From Gonioctena quinquepunctata (taxonomy: Eukaryota > Arthropoda > Insecta > Coleoptera > Chrysomelidae), in assembly GCA_018342105.1 (NCBI GenBank), contig JAFIRS010000390.1:701349-765348 (forward strand): a stretch of DNA of 64,000 nucleotides. Reading direction: 5' to 3'. Each line of letters starts with the position of its first letter. The first letter of the stretch is position 1. Both the position numbers and the translations under genes were made by a program. The notes beneath the pieces were generated by a model. It was not told the origin of the DNA and did no database searches. It was given only the letters and a program-made list of their open reading frames with translations. Positions 1 through 10,984 of the stretch are shown here, one piece after another.

Positions 1-540
1 CCATCTTAATCGTAACCGCTGAAACCAAGTTCCTCCTAGAACCGCTGGGACCAGCTTCAAGAAACTAGCCTTCCTCTATCTCGTTCAAGATCTCCGAAGG
101 TATATTCGTGACCAACAACTGGAGGAATCATAGGTGTAAATGTTCGAATTTTGATCAGAGTCAAAATCACTGGTTTCTTTTTATGTAATTTTTCCATTCA
201 AGTTCAATACTCTTCTAGTATTTGTTAATTTTTTTATTTTTATCTTGTTCAAAATTCCAACTGGAATAAATTTGTTAAGTTGATTTATTGCATATTTATT
301 TGCCTTCCCATACAAGCTAGGTAACATTTATTTAATTTTATTTATCTTTGACTTTTGTCTTTAGCAAGCCTTTGAACTAGTCAAGTTATTAATGTATAAT
401 TTTTTTAGTGGCCAAATTTGATTAACTAGGAAAAGTCATTAATTGAACCTTACTCACGGCCTAACCGTATCCATCTGAGCAGCCTATCGGCAAAGTGATT
501 TCACCTTGTTAAATTTGAATCATATAATTTAAAATCTGGG
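1..540. other. AT-rich stretch, nothing recognised
   Basis: No convincing reading frame, RNA gene or repeat was recognised in this 540-base stretch on either strand. Confidence 0.4.
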
Positions 541-542
541 GT

Positions 543-1335
543 TCAAAAGTAAGGGGTGTTGCAATATGTGATAAATATAATTGGTCCTAGAACGGTTCCT
601 TGAGGAACTCCAATTTGGATAACTTCATGATCACTAATTTCATTTCTTATTTTTAACTGTTGCTGCATATCAGTAAAGTATCTTTCAAAGATCTTCAACA
701 CAATACCACGAATACCGTAGTACATCAAGTAGTCTCTTGTGAGGTACTGTGTCGAAGGCCTTCGCAAGGTCAAGTAATACACCTATGCATTTCTTGTTAT
801 TGTCTAGGTTTTTTTCATGCTATCAATTAAATCAAACATGACATCAGTAGTACTGATTCCTTACTGGAACCCATATTGTTTGTCATTAAGAATTTTATTG
901 CTAGTGAGATATTCATATAACCTGCTTTTAAGACATTTCTCAAAAAGTACTTATTAGGCTAATTCGTATGTAGTTAATAATATTACTTTTATCACCTGAT
1001 TTGGTGATAGGTACAAGAGAACATTGTATTGATTACATGGATTAAAGGTTCTAGAATATATTCATGGCAGCTTTTTATGAGCTTGGTATTAACTCCATCA
1101 AAGCCAGGCGAACTACTATTTTTTTATGATTTATTATGTTTGGTCATTTCATCTTTTTGTACTGGATTGAGAAATATAGATTTTCTTATATTTGGATAAC
1201 TATTTTTTACATCTACTGTTGGTTTTTCAATATTTGCTGCCATTTTGATTCCTACATCTACATAGTATGGCTTTATCATTCTCAAATTTGTTTCCATCCT
1301 CATTATTTATACCTATATTATCATTTGAATTCAAT
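543..1335 (-). pseudogene. Non-LTR retrotransposon reverse transcriptase remnant
   Basis: Read on the minus strand, this segment shows ordered pieces of a LINE reverse transcriptase in changing frames. There is an SPGFDGV block near 1110, an NKILNDKQYGFQ block near 890 and the GVPQGTVLGP block near 600. The last lies in a 79-residue open stretch (543-782). The piece stops before the catalytic YADD box, so it covers only the first half of the RT domain. Several stops and frame changes mark it as dead. The blocks resemble Jockey/CR1-type elements and the better preserved LINE at 43.6-45.1 kb, but the clade is not certain. Confidence 0.7.
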
Positions 1336-1425
1336 TTGTTAACCGAAGAAACCAAAAAGGAGGAGGTTCTCTATTCGACCCGTATATTTTATGTTTTTCC
1401 ATCATATTTTTTTATGTATGATCAC

Positions 1426-1775
1426 GCATAACTTTTTACTGAGGCGTCCGATTCCGATAATTATTTTTTCAGTGGATAGGGTGTACTTCGACTTTGGTCC
1501 CATTTGAATTTAAAAGATGAAATCCACCCCTAAGGGTAGCGAAATGAAGGATATTGATCACTCACCCTCTGAATTCTGGTCCGTTAACCGATTCTATCAG
1601 GCATAACTTTGTACTGGGTTCTTCGATTTGGATGATTCTTTTTTTAATAGATTGGGTATACCTTATATTTGGATTTCGAAAGGAATTAGCCACCCTTACG
1701 GGTAGAAAAATAGGGGATAATTGATTTTTCACTAGTGAACATTAGCACACACATACGTAGTTGACAATGACAGAT
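1426..1775. repeat. Diverged tandem repeat, two units of about 175 bp
   Basis: Two units begin with GCATAACTTT-like sequence at 1426 and 1601. Each continues through a matching series of blocks (a TTTTTTCAGTGGAT-type block, then CCACCC-TAAGGGTAG and CCACCCTTACGGGTAG). The units are clearly related but well diverged. No gene is visible here or in the flanks up to 2020. Confidence 0.5.
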
Positions 1776-2020
1776 CGCTACTGACATTATTCTTGTTCCG
1801 TAAAAATCAGTATATTTTATGAGAGGATGGAATGATATACAAAGTGATGAAATAAACTAACCAGAACAACAAAAAATTTATATCACAACAAATAGTAAAG
1901 TAGATAATCATATTATTTAACTGGTAATAGTTGAAGTAAGGTGGGTAAGTAAGTATTTTGGAAGTAATCAAAAAACAAGTAGGTAGTAATTGGTAGATTT
2001 TAGCCACAAAAAATTGAAAA

Positions 2021-2433
2021 ATAAAAACTTTTTAACAAAAAATTAAACCGACGAAATACGGACTGAAAAGTAAAAAATAAAAACTGTTTAACAAAAAATT
2101 AAACCGACGAAAAAATCAACTGAAAAGCAAAAAATAAAATAAACCTTAGTCTAAATGATAATTGAGCTCCTAAACTGATTTTGAGTCGGCGCCAAACAAA
2201 CTAGCAAATGAATTAGGTGAAGCGTAAAATGATGGCAGCGAGATGCACGGCTGCGTTTTGATGACTTCTTTCATAGATAATGATCTTCGATAATTGTTTG
2301 TTTGGTGCCGACTCAAAATCAGTTACTTACATTAGTTTAGGAGCTCAATTATCATTTAGACTAAGGTTTATTTTATTTTTTTCTTTTCAGTTGATTTTTT
2401 CGTCGTTTTAATTTTTTGTTAAAAAGTTTTTAT
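2021..2433. mobile_element. Foldback MITE with long terminal inverted repeats
   Basis: The outer ends ATAAAAACTTTTTAACAAAA (2021) and its complement ending at 2433 pair. Pairing continues inward through blocks such as AATTGAGCTCCTAAACTGA, giving arms of about 130-170 bp around a spacer of roughly 100 bp. The left arm has an extra direct duplication of its first 60 or so bases, which makes it longer. There is no coding capacity. I could not fix a target-site duplication. Confidence 0.7.
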
Positions 2434-2453
2434 AGTAGTAGTAGCCTCATATT

Positions 2454-3770
2454 ATGATTGTTATCCATAATCTTTTCAGAGTAATATTTCGTTTTTGCTT
2501 AAGTTATAATTTTATTCAAACTATTTATATAATTTTTGTAGTCAGTGAAGAGGTCTGGATTTTGTCTGTTTTTGATGTGAATTTTTTTCAGATAATATTT
2601 TTTTTTTATAGATGTTATAATACCATTGGATATCCAAGGTTTTATTTTGTTATGTTCTTTTACTTTGATTTTTTTAGTGGTTTTACAAATATTATATACA
2701 GAGTAAAATTTATCACTAAAGCATTTCCAGGCTTTGAAAAAAAAACAACGTATTAAAAGACAAAGTTCGGTTAAATTGGTATGTATTGATAAAAAGAAAA
2801 GATTAATAAGACTGTATGAAATTAAACTAGAATAAATTGTTACTGTAATATTCTTGCAGGCTGTAGTATGCTTTTTTTAATAAAAGTCCATTTTTGACTG
2901 ATTTCTGAAATATTGAGGCATTTACTATATTTTTGAAGAGGGTAGGTAGGTGATTGTAAATTTTTTGCTCTCGAAAATTAGGGAATTTTTTGTCAGTGTT
3001 GATGTAGGTCTGGGTAGTAGGATATTATTATTTTGCCCTGTGTTGTAAGGTCGATCACTAACCATAGGGGTTTTATTTTTATGCATTAGACAGACGGTCT
3101 CTAAGATAAATATGCAGGTAACTGTTAATATTCGGTGATTGATGAAGAGCGGCTTACAATGATCCCTATGTTGAGCTTTACAAAAGTACCGAATTGCTCT
3201 TTTTTGTAATACAAATACCGAATTCATCAATTGGGTGTTGCAGAACCCCCGAAAAGCGATGCCATACCTCAGGTGAGATTCAATGAGTGATTAATAATAA
3301 GCCATACTGGCTGTAATGTACCCAAGTTCCCTAGTAATAATTCTGATGGTGTAGCAGCCTGACGCAAGTTTTTTGTTTGGACTCCTTATGTGTTCCTCAA
3401 ATTTCAGCTTGTCATCAAGATAAATGCCCAAGAATTTTGTACATGGTTTATTCGTCACAGTGTGATTGCCTAGAGATAAGTTGTTATAGTTGAACTTAAG
3501 TTGTTTTATCTACATTGAAACTAAGTAAGTTGGAGTCACACCACCGTTTAACTTTTTCCAAGTCAATCCGTATATTTTCTTTCAAAAGATCAACATTATT
3601 CCCACACCAGAACAATGTGGTATCATCTTCGGAAATCGTGAACTTTCCTTTAATATCTAGGTTACTGAGATCATTTAAATAAATGAGTAAAAGTATTGGA
3701 CCGAGTACTGATCCTTGAGGAACACCATAAGTAATACTGAGGATCTGAAAATCTATTCAGACATTTAACC
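2454..3770 (-). pseudogene. LINE ORF2 fragment (linker and reverse transcriptase), broken
   Basis: The minus strand carries LINE blocks in order with frame changes. Around 3720 lies GVPQGSVLGP, followed by a degraded YADD region near 3640 and the thumb and C-terminal part. The latter is a 101-residue open stretch at 2925-3230 with LQKRAIRYFC and ILTVTCIFILETVC, typical of the region after the RT core in Jockey-like elements. Another block at 2454-2756, KPWISNGIITSIKKKN, is normally found before the RT. It therefore lies on the wrong side, so this is two fragments or a rearranged copy. Not functional. Confidence 0.7.
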
Positions 3771-3879
3771 ATCTGAAACTGGATGTTATTGGCTTTAATG
3801 AAAAACTAATAGGTTTTTTAGAATATTTTTTTTACCAAAACCAAATAGTTTATTACAATGGATACAAGTCAAACACAAT

Positions 3880-4209
3880 AATCGCTACGTCTGGTGTACC
3901 CCAAGGATCGAACTTGGGACCATTGTTGTTCCTAATATTTATCAATGATTTAAGCACACAAATTCTATGAAGCTTTTTTTTGCTGATCTGAAAATATTGA
4001 GTTTTATCCAAAATGTGGATGATTGCATAAAACTTCAGGAAAACATAGGTAATGTGCAGGCTTGGTGCGAAACTAATAACCTACATCTGAATATCGGTAA
4101 AAAGCTGTCATATACTAGAAAACATACATATATTGAACATCCATATAATATCCGAGGCAGTTTACTGACTCGTTGCGAAAAGACCAAAGATTTAGGCTCT
4201 TCCATTTAA
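3880..4209 (+). pseudogene. Second LINE RT fragment, opposite strand
   Basis: The plus strand reads a SGVPQGS-NLGPLLFL box at about 3890, then a degraded FADL (YADD-type) box at about 3980. After that come WCETNNLHLNIGK and CEKTKDLGSSI, which are standard post-catalytic blocks of Jockey/CR1-like reverse transcriptases. The frame is broken between 3950 and 3970, and the copy ends at a stop at 4209. It faces the neighbouring LINE fragment, so the two are separate insertions. Confidence 0.7.
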
Positions 4210-5978
4210 TAATGTTAAGTGAGTTGCTATAATTTGTTTTTGGAACACCCTGCATACATACTATAATCTTCAAAAAAGGCAATTGAAATAAAAAATCGAT
4301 GTATCGAACGTTTAAAAAAAATGGACACCACCATTTTAAATGAATTTGTTCAAACCTTCACGTACTCACTCTATGCCGCATGTGTTCCTAGTGTTTGGAT
4401 GTGTTAATGTTCAATATCATATGAAAAATGTTTTCATTTTGAAGTGCACTAGTGTGCGAGTCCCATTTATTCCACCACACCAGTTTATTTAATACCACCC
4501 AACACACTTATAAATCATACGTGGCAAAGCATTGCATTTCACATAAATTTACAGTATCTGTTGCTTTTCTGGATTTAATTTGACGTAAATAACCCAAAAA
4601 TTCTAAAACTTCTTTTTTTATTTGAAACAAATTGTTTATTACAGCAATTCTATATAAAAAAGTTGCTTAAATGCCTAACAGTCTCGTCCTTTTCAAAAGT
4701 GCTCAGAGCTTAGTAATCGCGAGCATTTCATAAATAAAAGTACTCGAGACTCGGGAGCACTTTTCAAGAGTGCTTGAAGCACTTTTTGTCAGTGCTCGGC
4801 ACAGCTCTGTATGGAGTACATACGAATTAGTTTGTACTGGTCACGTTTATTTCTGGTCCATGGATACATGAATAATTTTTCTGTATAATACATGGTAACT
4901 AGGGCTTGGGATAATTAAAAACATTTTTTTTAGGTAATTTGTATAATATCAGATTTTCTTCATTTGGGTAAATAGAATGGGTATCAACACATCCATAATT
5001 ATTCTGAATTGAAATGGACCTTGAGTGACAGAGGAAAAAAGAGAGAGCAAATTTTCCTGAATTTCCAATTAACACTTTGAGGGCGGAAAAAAATTTTTTT
5101 GGTCACTTTTATCCAAATATGACCCTTTATATTTATATATATTATAAGTTTTGAATTTAAATTGTTTTTTTAATGATTCAATTTGCAGCATAACAGTAAT
5201 CTCACTCCTTCTGAATAGAAGTAATTGTATTATTGAGCCGGCATGGTACCAATGTAAGCGTTGTGGTTAAGATGTGTTTTGGTTATCTGATTGGCTTGAA
5301 ACAATTTATTGTTGTGGCTATTTACAACACAAATACGTGGTTTCTGGCAGGTGCCGATTTCAAGCTCAGTTGATGCTAGAATTTGTATTATTTTTCGAAA
5401 ATGGGCGATTACAAGAAAAACCATGCTAATTCTTCTAAGGCCTAAATATGTTAACCTATTATCTTTGTATTGCTTCAGCCTATTGCATTCATAATGCTTT
5501 GTAATGCATTTCTTTACGTTCTTATAATAAATAATAATTTTTCGGATTTTTTCACTTTGATGGCCATAAAAACAATTCTAATTAATAAATCTCGATCGGG
5601 CTTATATACTTTTGTTACTAGGCCGGCGCTTGATTGCCTACTATTTAGTTAGCCTTATAACACGAGCCTCGATCAGATACATGCCGTATGAGTGAAAATA
5701 TGTTATGTGGCATCACATTCATACTGTGTCCGCCCTGTATTGAAACAAGCATGGCAACCGCATGATCTCATGCCATCCTCAACGTGTTAAGTAGCCTGCT
5801 TATGGGGAATCACATCTGATGTTTTTTTTTCATTCTCGTAAATAAAAAATTGAACTTTTTAAATTATACATGTATTCTCTAAATTTAAATAATTTGTTCC
5901 TTAAGTTATGATTTGTTTCAAACTTCACTAATTAGAAATATCACAATGGATGGACACTTTCAATTGACCACAAATTAT
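4210..5978. other. Intergenic, no recognised gene
   Basis: Short open stretches exist (for example 5230-5424 minus and 5309-5652 plus), but none has recognisable domains or coding character. At 4690-4800 there are short related words built on AGTGCT/GAGCACTTTT in both orientations, which can fold locally. Nothing else is supported. Confidence 0.35.
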
Positions 5979-6788
5979 TCACAGACCAATATACTGCTTT
6001 GCAAAAATTTCTGATAGATTGCTGAGAAGGGCACTCAAAGAGTCGTTTTTTGAGTCATTCAAAATGGTCTTGGTTTCTTCTATCCTCTCAATGTGCTCCT
6101 TGGAAACTCTGATATTTTCAGCCAAATCATGGATTCCTTTGAAATCACGACCGGAATCTACAATTTTTTGCAGCATGGACTGTAGATTTTGCAAGATACC
6201 GAACAAGTTGTCATATTCTTGTTGGGTTTTTATTGCTACGATATTTTTTAGTATAACTTCATCACATTCCGATGTCAATAACTTTGTAATTTTCTCAATG
6301 TGAGGTTCGGTTTGATAAGCAGTATAAAGGGTCTTCAATTTACTCGTGTTATCTCTAATAGAATTAATTGTAACAATAACTTGTTCTTTTTTCTTCAATG
6401 ACTCGATATCATTTTTGATTTCTTGGTAAATACATTTCTTTTTTTCCAAATTTGCTCTTTGTAGTATTATTTGGCCGTTTAGTAACCTTTTCCTTTCTTC
6501 AATTTCCTTTTCTATAATCTGTCGTTTCATCAGAGCTTGAAGGTAATCATTGTAGGCGATATCACAATCTGTTTCCAGCGTTTGGGTCAATGTGCTTGTA
6601 GTGGAAACTGCTGGTTTCATTTTTGGGTTCACACTTCTGTTCGCAGAAACGGAAACGCATACTGTATCATTAAAAGTAGGTCCTGGTGAAGCATTGAACC
6701 TTTTAGAAGAACTACTTTTGGAGACAAATAAAGATGCATTGTGTGATGGAGTTCTGAAACGGTCATTTCTTTTTCCATTACTATTCAT
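5979..6788 (-). CDS. Coiled-coil protein, possibly augmin subunit HAUS8/Dgt4-like
   Basis: An intact 269-residue single-exon frame starts at an ATG (6786-6788) and is much longer than chance allows in this AT-rich DNA. Residues 1-70 are basic, Ser/Thr/Asn-rich and probably disordered. From about residue 75 to 160 the protein is a charged Leu/Ile/Lys/Glu coiled coil (for example KRQIIEKEIEERKRLL), and a second helical region fills the C-terminal third. A basic disordered N-terminus followed by coiled coil is the layout of augmin subunit HAUS8 (Dgt4 in flies), which ties augmin to spindle microtubules. That match rests on architecture and general likeness only; other kinetochore or centrosome coiled-coil proteins are possible. 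No broken codons and no transposon blocks were seen, so I take it as a host gene. Confidence 0.6.
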   Translation of the reverse strand: MNSNGKRNDRFRTPSHNASLFVSKSSSSKRFNASPGPTFNDTVCVSVSANRSVNPKMKPAVSTTSTLTQTLETDCDIAYNDYLQALMKRQIIEKEIEERKRLLNGQIILQRANLEKKKCIYQEIKNDIESLKKKEQVIVTINSIRDNTSKLKTLYTAYQTEPHIEKITKLLTSECDEVILKNIVAIKTQQEYDNLFGILQNLQSMLQKIVDSGRDFKGIHDLAENIRVSKEHIERIEETKTILNDSKNDSLSALLSNLSEIFAKQYIGL

Positions 6789-7033
6789 GACGATTTTCGC
6801 AGTTTTGAGTATGAAAAATCAGAAAAATAATGCAATTATCTCAAATGTTTATATAAATAACCGTTAAACAAATAAAAGCTTTGAAATGAGAACTTTATTC
6901 AATTTGAATTGACAATTGACACGGAACTGACGGAACACGGAACTATAGAATGAATAAAGTTGTGTTTTATTGGGAATTGTAAAAAGTGGAGAATGAGGTA
7001 AGGGGGACACCCTATATGTCATATGGTTTTTTT

Positions 7034-7120
7034 AACTCAATAAAAATAAGTTCAAAAACTAAAACCCGACTACTGAAAAATCACGCTCTAAAAATTGTGG
7101 AATAATAAAATATTCTCATC
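7034..7120. repeat. Left copy of an 85-bp inverted repeat (partner 10604-10690)
   Basis: This stretch, with core AAACCCGACTACTGAAAAAT and the following CACGCTCTAAAAATT, recurs as a reverse complement at 10604-10690 with few changes. The pair encloses 3.5 kb that contains other repeats. It could be the termini of one element or two copies of a smaller one in opposite orientation. Confidence 0.65.
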
Positions 7121-7504
7121 TGAAATTCGTTTCCTATATGTAATATGTAGAAAACGGAATTTAACAGGATTTTTAGATGCCGTATTGAATACATGTCATA
7201 TGTGTATAGATTAGATGAGTAAAATAAATAAATAGTTATACTATGGCATGTAACAATATATAATAATTATTAATTCTTTGTTTTGAATAATTTTCCAAAA
7301 TATTCGCCTGTTGATTTTATTTTCTTTCCCTTCAACTGGAGTTCTTCATCCCCTATGATGATTTAAAAAACTCACTCAACTCAAAAGGTCAGTGCTAATC
7401 AAATTGCGCCTAAAAAGCTGGATTTATAGTTAGACGGACTGTAAACGTAGGCGCATTGTATACGTAACACACGGACTATAATAGTATATTAAAGTATAAG
7501 TGGA

Positions 7505-8135
7505 TAAAAAGGGCTTTAAAACACGCGCGATTTTTCGAGCACGACGGCGCAGCCGGAGTGCTCGAAATAGAGCAAGTGTTTTTAAGACCAGTTATCCACG
7601 AATACTTTACGTTATTTTTTTTATTGGTGCACTTTGAAATCATATATACTGGTATTATTACTACAAAAAATAGAAATAAGAACTAATAATGCAAGAAGGT
7701 TGAATTCGTGATGTGACATCAGTATACCTTTCGTTGTCATGGAAATGAGAAAAACATTCATTTGCAATTTGTTACCAAAGATCAATATTTGTTGTCACCA
7801 GAGCTCAAAAATGAATGATTCTAAGATCGATTTTTTGAATAGTGAGGCAGAATCGCGGTTAATACCACGAAAATCCAGTGATATATATAAAAAAGAATAT
7901 GAAAAGTTCATCAAATGGATGGAGGCTGCACATATAAATGAACGAATTGTGAGTAATATTTTATTTGACGTTACAGGTACTCCTGTCAGATCAATAATCA
8001 AAAATTTGTCATTCAGACTTCACGTTTCTCGATGTTGTCATGGTTACCTTTAAAAAACGCGCGTTTTTTAAAGTTCGATTTAAACACGCTGGGGCGTGCT
8101 TTAAATGGGTAAAAAGGGGCACCAATAAAAAAAAA
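7505..8135. mobile_element. Putative foldback element enclosing a recombinase fragment
   Basis: The left end has GGGCTTTAAAACACGCGCGA (about 7511). The right end has the related complement: GCGCGTTTTTTAAAG near 8060 and GCGTGCTTTAAATGGGT near 8093. A second pair, TTTTTATTGGTGCAC near 7618 and GGGGCACCAATAAAAA near 8116, is also inverted. The left end contains a separate hairpin, TTTCGAGCAC/GTGCTCGAAA, at about 7532-7568. The inner segment carries the tyrosine-recombinase-like fragment at 7811-8053. No target duplication could be set, so the exact limits are uncertain. Confidence 0.45.
7811..8053 (+). pseudogene. N-terminal fragment of a Crypton-like tyrosine recombinase
   Basis: From the ATG at 7811 the frame reads about 80 residues. 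It holds an acidic start, then SEAESRLIPRKSSDIYKKEY and EKFIKWMEAAHIN. This matches in order and spacing the N-terminus of the recombinase pseudogene at 40750-41855 (EAEMIPREI, VKSRKWYELVDNSFQKWSND). In this insect family the segment is the SAM-like core-binding domain. The catalytic domain (R, H, Y) is absent, and the frame ends soon after, so this is a truncated copy or a small derived gene. It lies inside an inverted-repeat structure. Confidence 0.45.
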
Positions 8136-8611
8136 TATTATTAAATTTATAAATCGAAAGAACTAAATTTTGGCGCATTGGTAGAGGTAGAGTGACATTC
8201 AGCATAACCTAAAATTATACCAATCATAAACAGCCAGTGTTGGTTTGGATTTGTATTATAATCTAAATATGTATCTATATGCTTCGTTTTCCGTGTCAAA
8301 ATGGATTATGAAATACATGAAGGTATGCTTCACAGAGACATCACATCAGACATAATTCTTTCTTTTGATTGGCCAGACGCAAGAAACGCACTGTAAAAAG
8401 ATGAAAGTGCCAATTCTTCCGTTCCAGTCCGTTTCACTTACGTTACGTCATGCGTTTACGATCATTTATAAACAAAAGTACATACATTCTATAGTTGATT
8501 TTTTTGCAGTGCGTTTACATTTACAGTCCGTCAAACTACAAATCCAGCACAAACATCCCAAATGCGCCACTCATAAACATAAAACAAATGAAGTCTTTCC
8601 ACAGAACATAA

Positions 8612-8801
8612 GTCACAGTGTAAAGAGAGTAAACGTTACCTGAATAGGAGGTACGTACTAATAAGCTCTAATCAATCTCAGATACCATATACGTCACTCT
8701 GACTCACAAATGATCTTTCATCCCTTTCTATTAGTGCCACCATTGTCTCATGGGGAATATACTCTCCTATTCAGATAACGTTTACTCTCTTTGGTCACAG
8801 T
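8612..8801. mobile_element. MITE with TIR AAAGAGAGTAAACGTTA and 8-9 bp target duplication
   Basis: The left end reads AAAGAGAGTAAACGTTACCT (from 8622) with GAATAGGAG just inside, and the right end is its complement ending at 8793. Both sides are flanked by the direct repeat GTCACAGTG (8612-8620 and 8794-8802). The inside is about 110 bp and non-coding. An 8-bp (or 9-bp) duplication suggests a hAT-like or similar transposase acting in trans. The same ends occur at 27708-27747. Confidence 0.7.
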
Positions 8802-9452
8802 GGAGTACATAGACATTATAACTGATGGACTGGCCGTCACGTGACTTTAACACACAATTCCTGGCGGACTATATAAAACAGAGAGATGTTGTGAAGGATA
8901 GAAATAAGTCAAGGCAGAAGATTCAAATTGGCTATGGCATTACATTGGAAAAACCTATTTTTTTTTGTTTTCAAGGGAAATATTGAGTACTTTGAATGTG
9001 ATGGGTTTTGAAAAATTTCAAGGAATCACAGTGAGGAACTTTATGCGACATATTTTCATGATATCTTTTAGAAACAAAGAATTCCATTGAGCCTCCATCT
9101 GAATGAAAATGTTTTTTATTTCTCTTCCAAAGTTTTCAGAAAGTTCAGGACTGACAAAAATTATTGATAATTACATGTATATTCGATATCATGAAGTTAG
9201 AAGTGCAATTGAACTAAATTGGGAACTCCGGCGATTTCAAAATTTGTTATCAATATTGCCTACATAAAAAACGTTTATGTAATCTATAAAATTTCGGTCT
9301 GTAGAAAAAGTGGCCCAATTATTTTTGGGAAATACTGAGAAAAATAGTACGTGTTATTGGGAATTAAAGTGATCTTTTTTCTACCGAGCGTGACGGAGAT
9401 CGACGTAGAATCCGTAGGGAAGTCTTTTTCATTTCAGCCTGGCGCTGTAAAA

Positions 9453-9485
9453 GCATACCTTTACTCCGGTGGAGTAAAAGTATGC
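9453..9485. repeat. Short perfect-looking hairpin
   Basis: GCATACCTTTACTCC is followed by GGTGGAGTAAAAGTATGC, giving a stem of about 14 bp with one or two mismatches and almost no loop. It may be the remnant of a MITE reduced to its two ends. Confidence 0.5.
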
Positions 9486-9539
9486 CATTACTACAACGGA
9501 GTAAACATTGCATGTAGGTATATTTATAACGTTTGAAAA

Positions 9540-10984
9540 AAACAATTCTTCAATTTGAAAACATATATATTTTTGTGTTTGTTCTCAGAAAAAAAAGAAT
9601 ATTTTGTGAATCACATAAATCACATTATACTTTCATGAATATTATTAACCAACATTAGTTTAAGCAATTGCTCGGGAAAAAACATCGAATGCTACCCCCT
9701 AATCAAACAAAATCCTACCACCCACCTATGACTATAATAATAAATCTATAACTTCAGCTACAATATAAATAGAGGCACAAAAATAAAACTGAGTTATATA
9801 AACAAGAGAAGTCACATAAAATGTTACCAGTTTCTTCAGAAACCTCTGAAAATGTGTAAAAAAATCCACAAATCAGTACCTACACTCCATGTGTACTCAT
9901 CTATGAAATTTCACATCCAGCCCTTTTTTGTATCTAACTAACAATTGTAGGCTGCACACGAAGAAGGCATAGGTATTTAAGAATGTTTATAACTTGTCAA
10001 ACAGTTCAGAAACACTGGATGAATTTATAAAAAACTTGCAAAACACCACACGAAAACACATATAAACAATATACGAAACCAATGTTTTGCCTGAACTCAT
10101 TCTGTCCCTTTTCATAGGTTCTGATATTAATGGTCTCTTTCTCACAACCAGTCCATATTATTATATGTCTATGGTGGAGTATTATTCTATGGTGTTTCCG
10201 AGTGACATCTAACTATGTCATCAATCAGATTGAGAGAGAGAACCGAAAAAACTTTTTTGATTTTTAGGGGTTCCGGCGTTCCGATTTGGTACCACGAAAT
10301 AATCGAAGTTGAAATAAGGTTTCGATTCATGAAAAAATATCGGTTCCGTTTCGGTTTTCTGTTTCATAACGGTCCGGTCCCTGCTGGTTAGAATGTATTG
10401 TTTTGTTAGGGTATGTGGCATATGACCACGGCTATACATGTTTCCTTGTATGCCTGACCGAGACACGCCTCGGAACATCACTATGAATATGTATTAAATA
10501 CATTAAAATATATTACGTGTGAGTTGTTTATTCAATAGATGATAAATATTGAATAGTTTGTATATAACAATTTTAGATGAGAATTTTTTCTTGTTTCATA
10601 ATTTTTAGAGCGTGATTTTTCAGTAGTTGGGTTTTAGTTTCTGAACTTATTTTTATTTCATACTTTTTTAGTAGTCGGGTTTGAACTTACTTTTTATTTA
10701 AATTATTTTGGGGTTATAATTTCGTGATAAAGTATTTGTAGAGCCGCTTTACATTTTTTGTTTGTTTAGGTTTTATTGTTTTACATGTACCTGTAATATA
10801 CCGCGTGGAGGTACTCTCAGCTTATGTCATTATTACACACACGTTTTTTTTATGTAATTGTAACATGTGTACCTTTAATGAAATTCGTATTTATTAGATA
10901 TGTATTTTGGGTAGGTTTGGAGATAAAATATGTTTGGTTCACATCTGAGCAATGCCGCGAGCAACAGCTAACAATATAGGTATA
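9540..10984. other. No recognised gene; right inverted-repeat copy inside
   Basis: An 86-residue minus-strand open stretch at 10221-10481 has no recognisable domain. The only clear structure is the inverted copy of the 7.03 kb repeat at 10604-10690, followed by a partial direct echo (AGTAGTCGGGTTT) near 10670. Confidence 0.4.
10604..10690. repeat. Right copy of an 85-bp inverted repeat (partner 7034-7120)
   Basis: This is the reverse complement of 7034-7120, sharing the words AATTTTTAGAGCGTGATTTT and CAGTAGTTGGGTTTTAGTTT. Confidence 0.65.

Noticed and set aside
5230..5652. Overlapping 60-64 residue open stretches on both strands
   Set aside because: No domain, no coding character, typical chance length for this composition.
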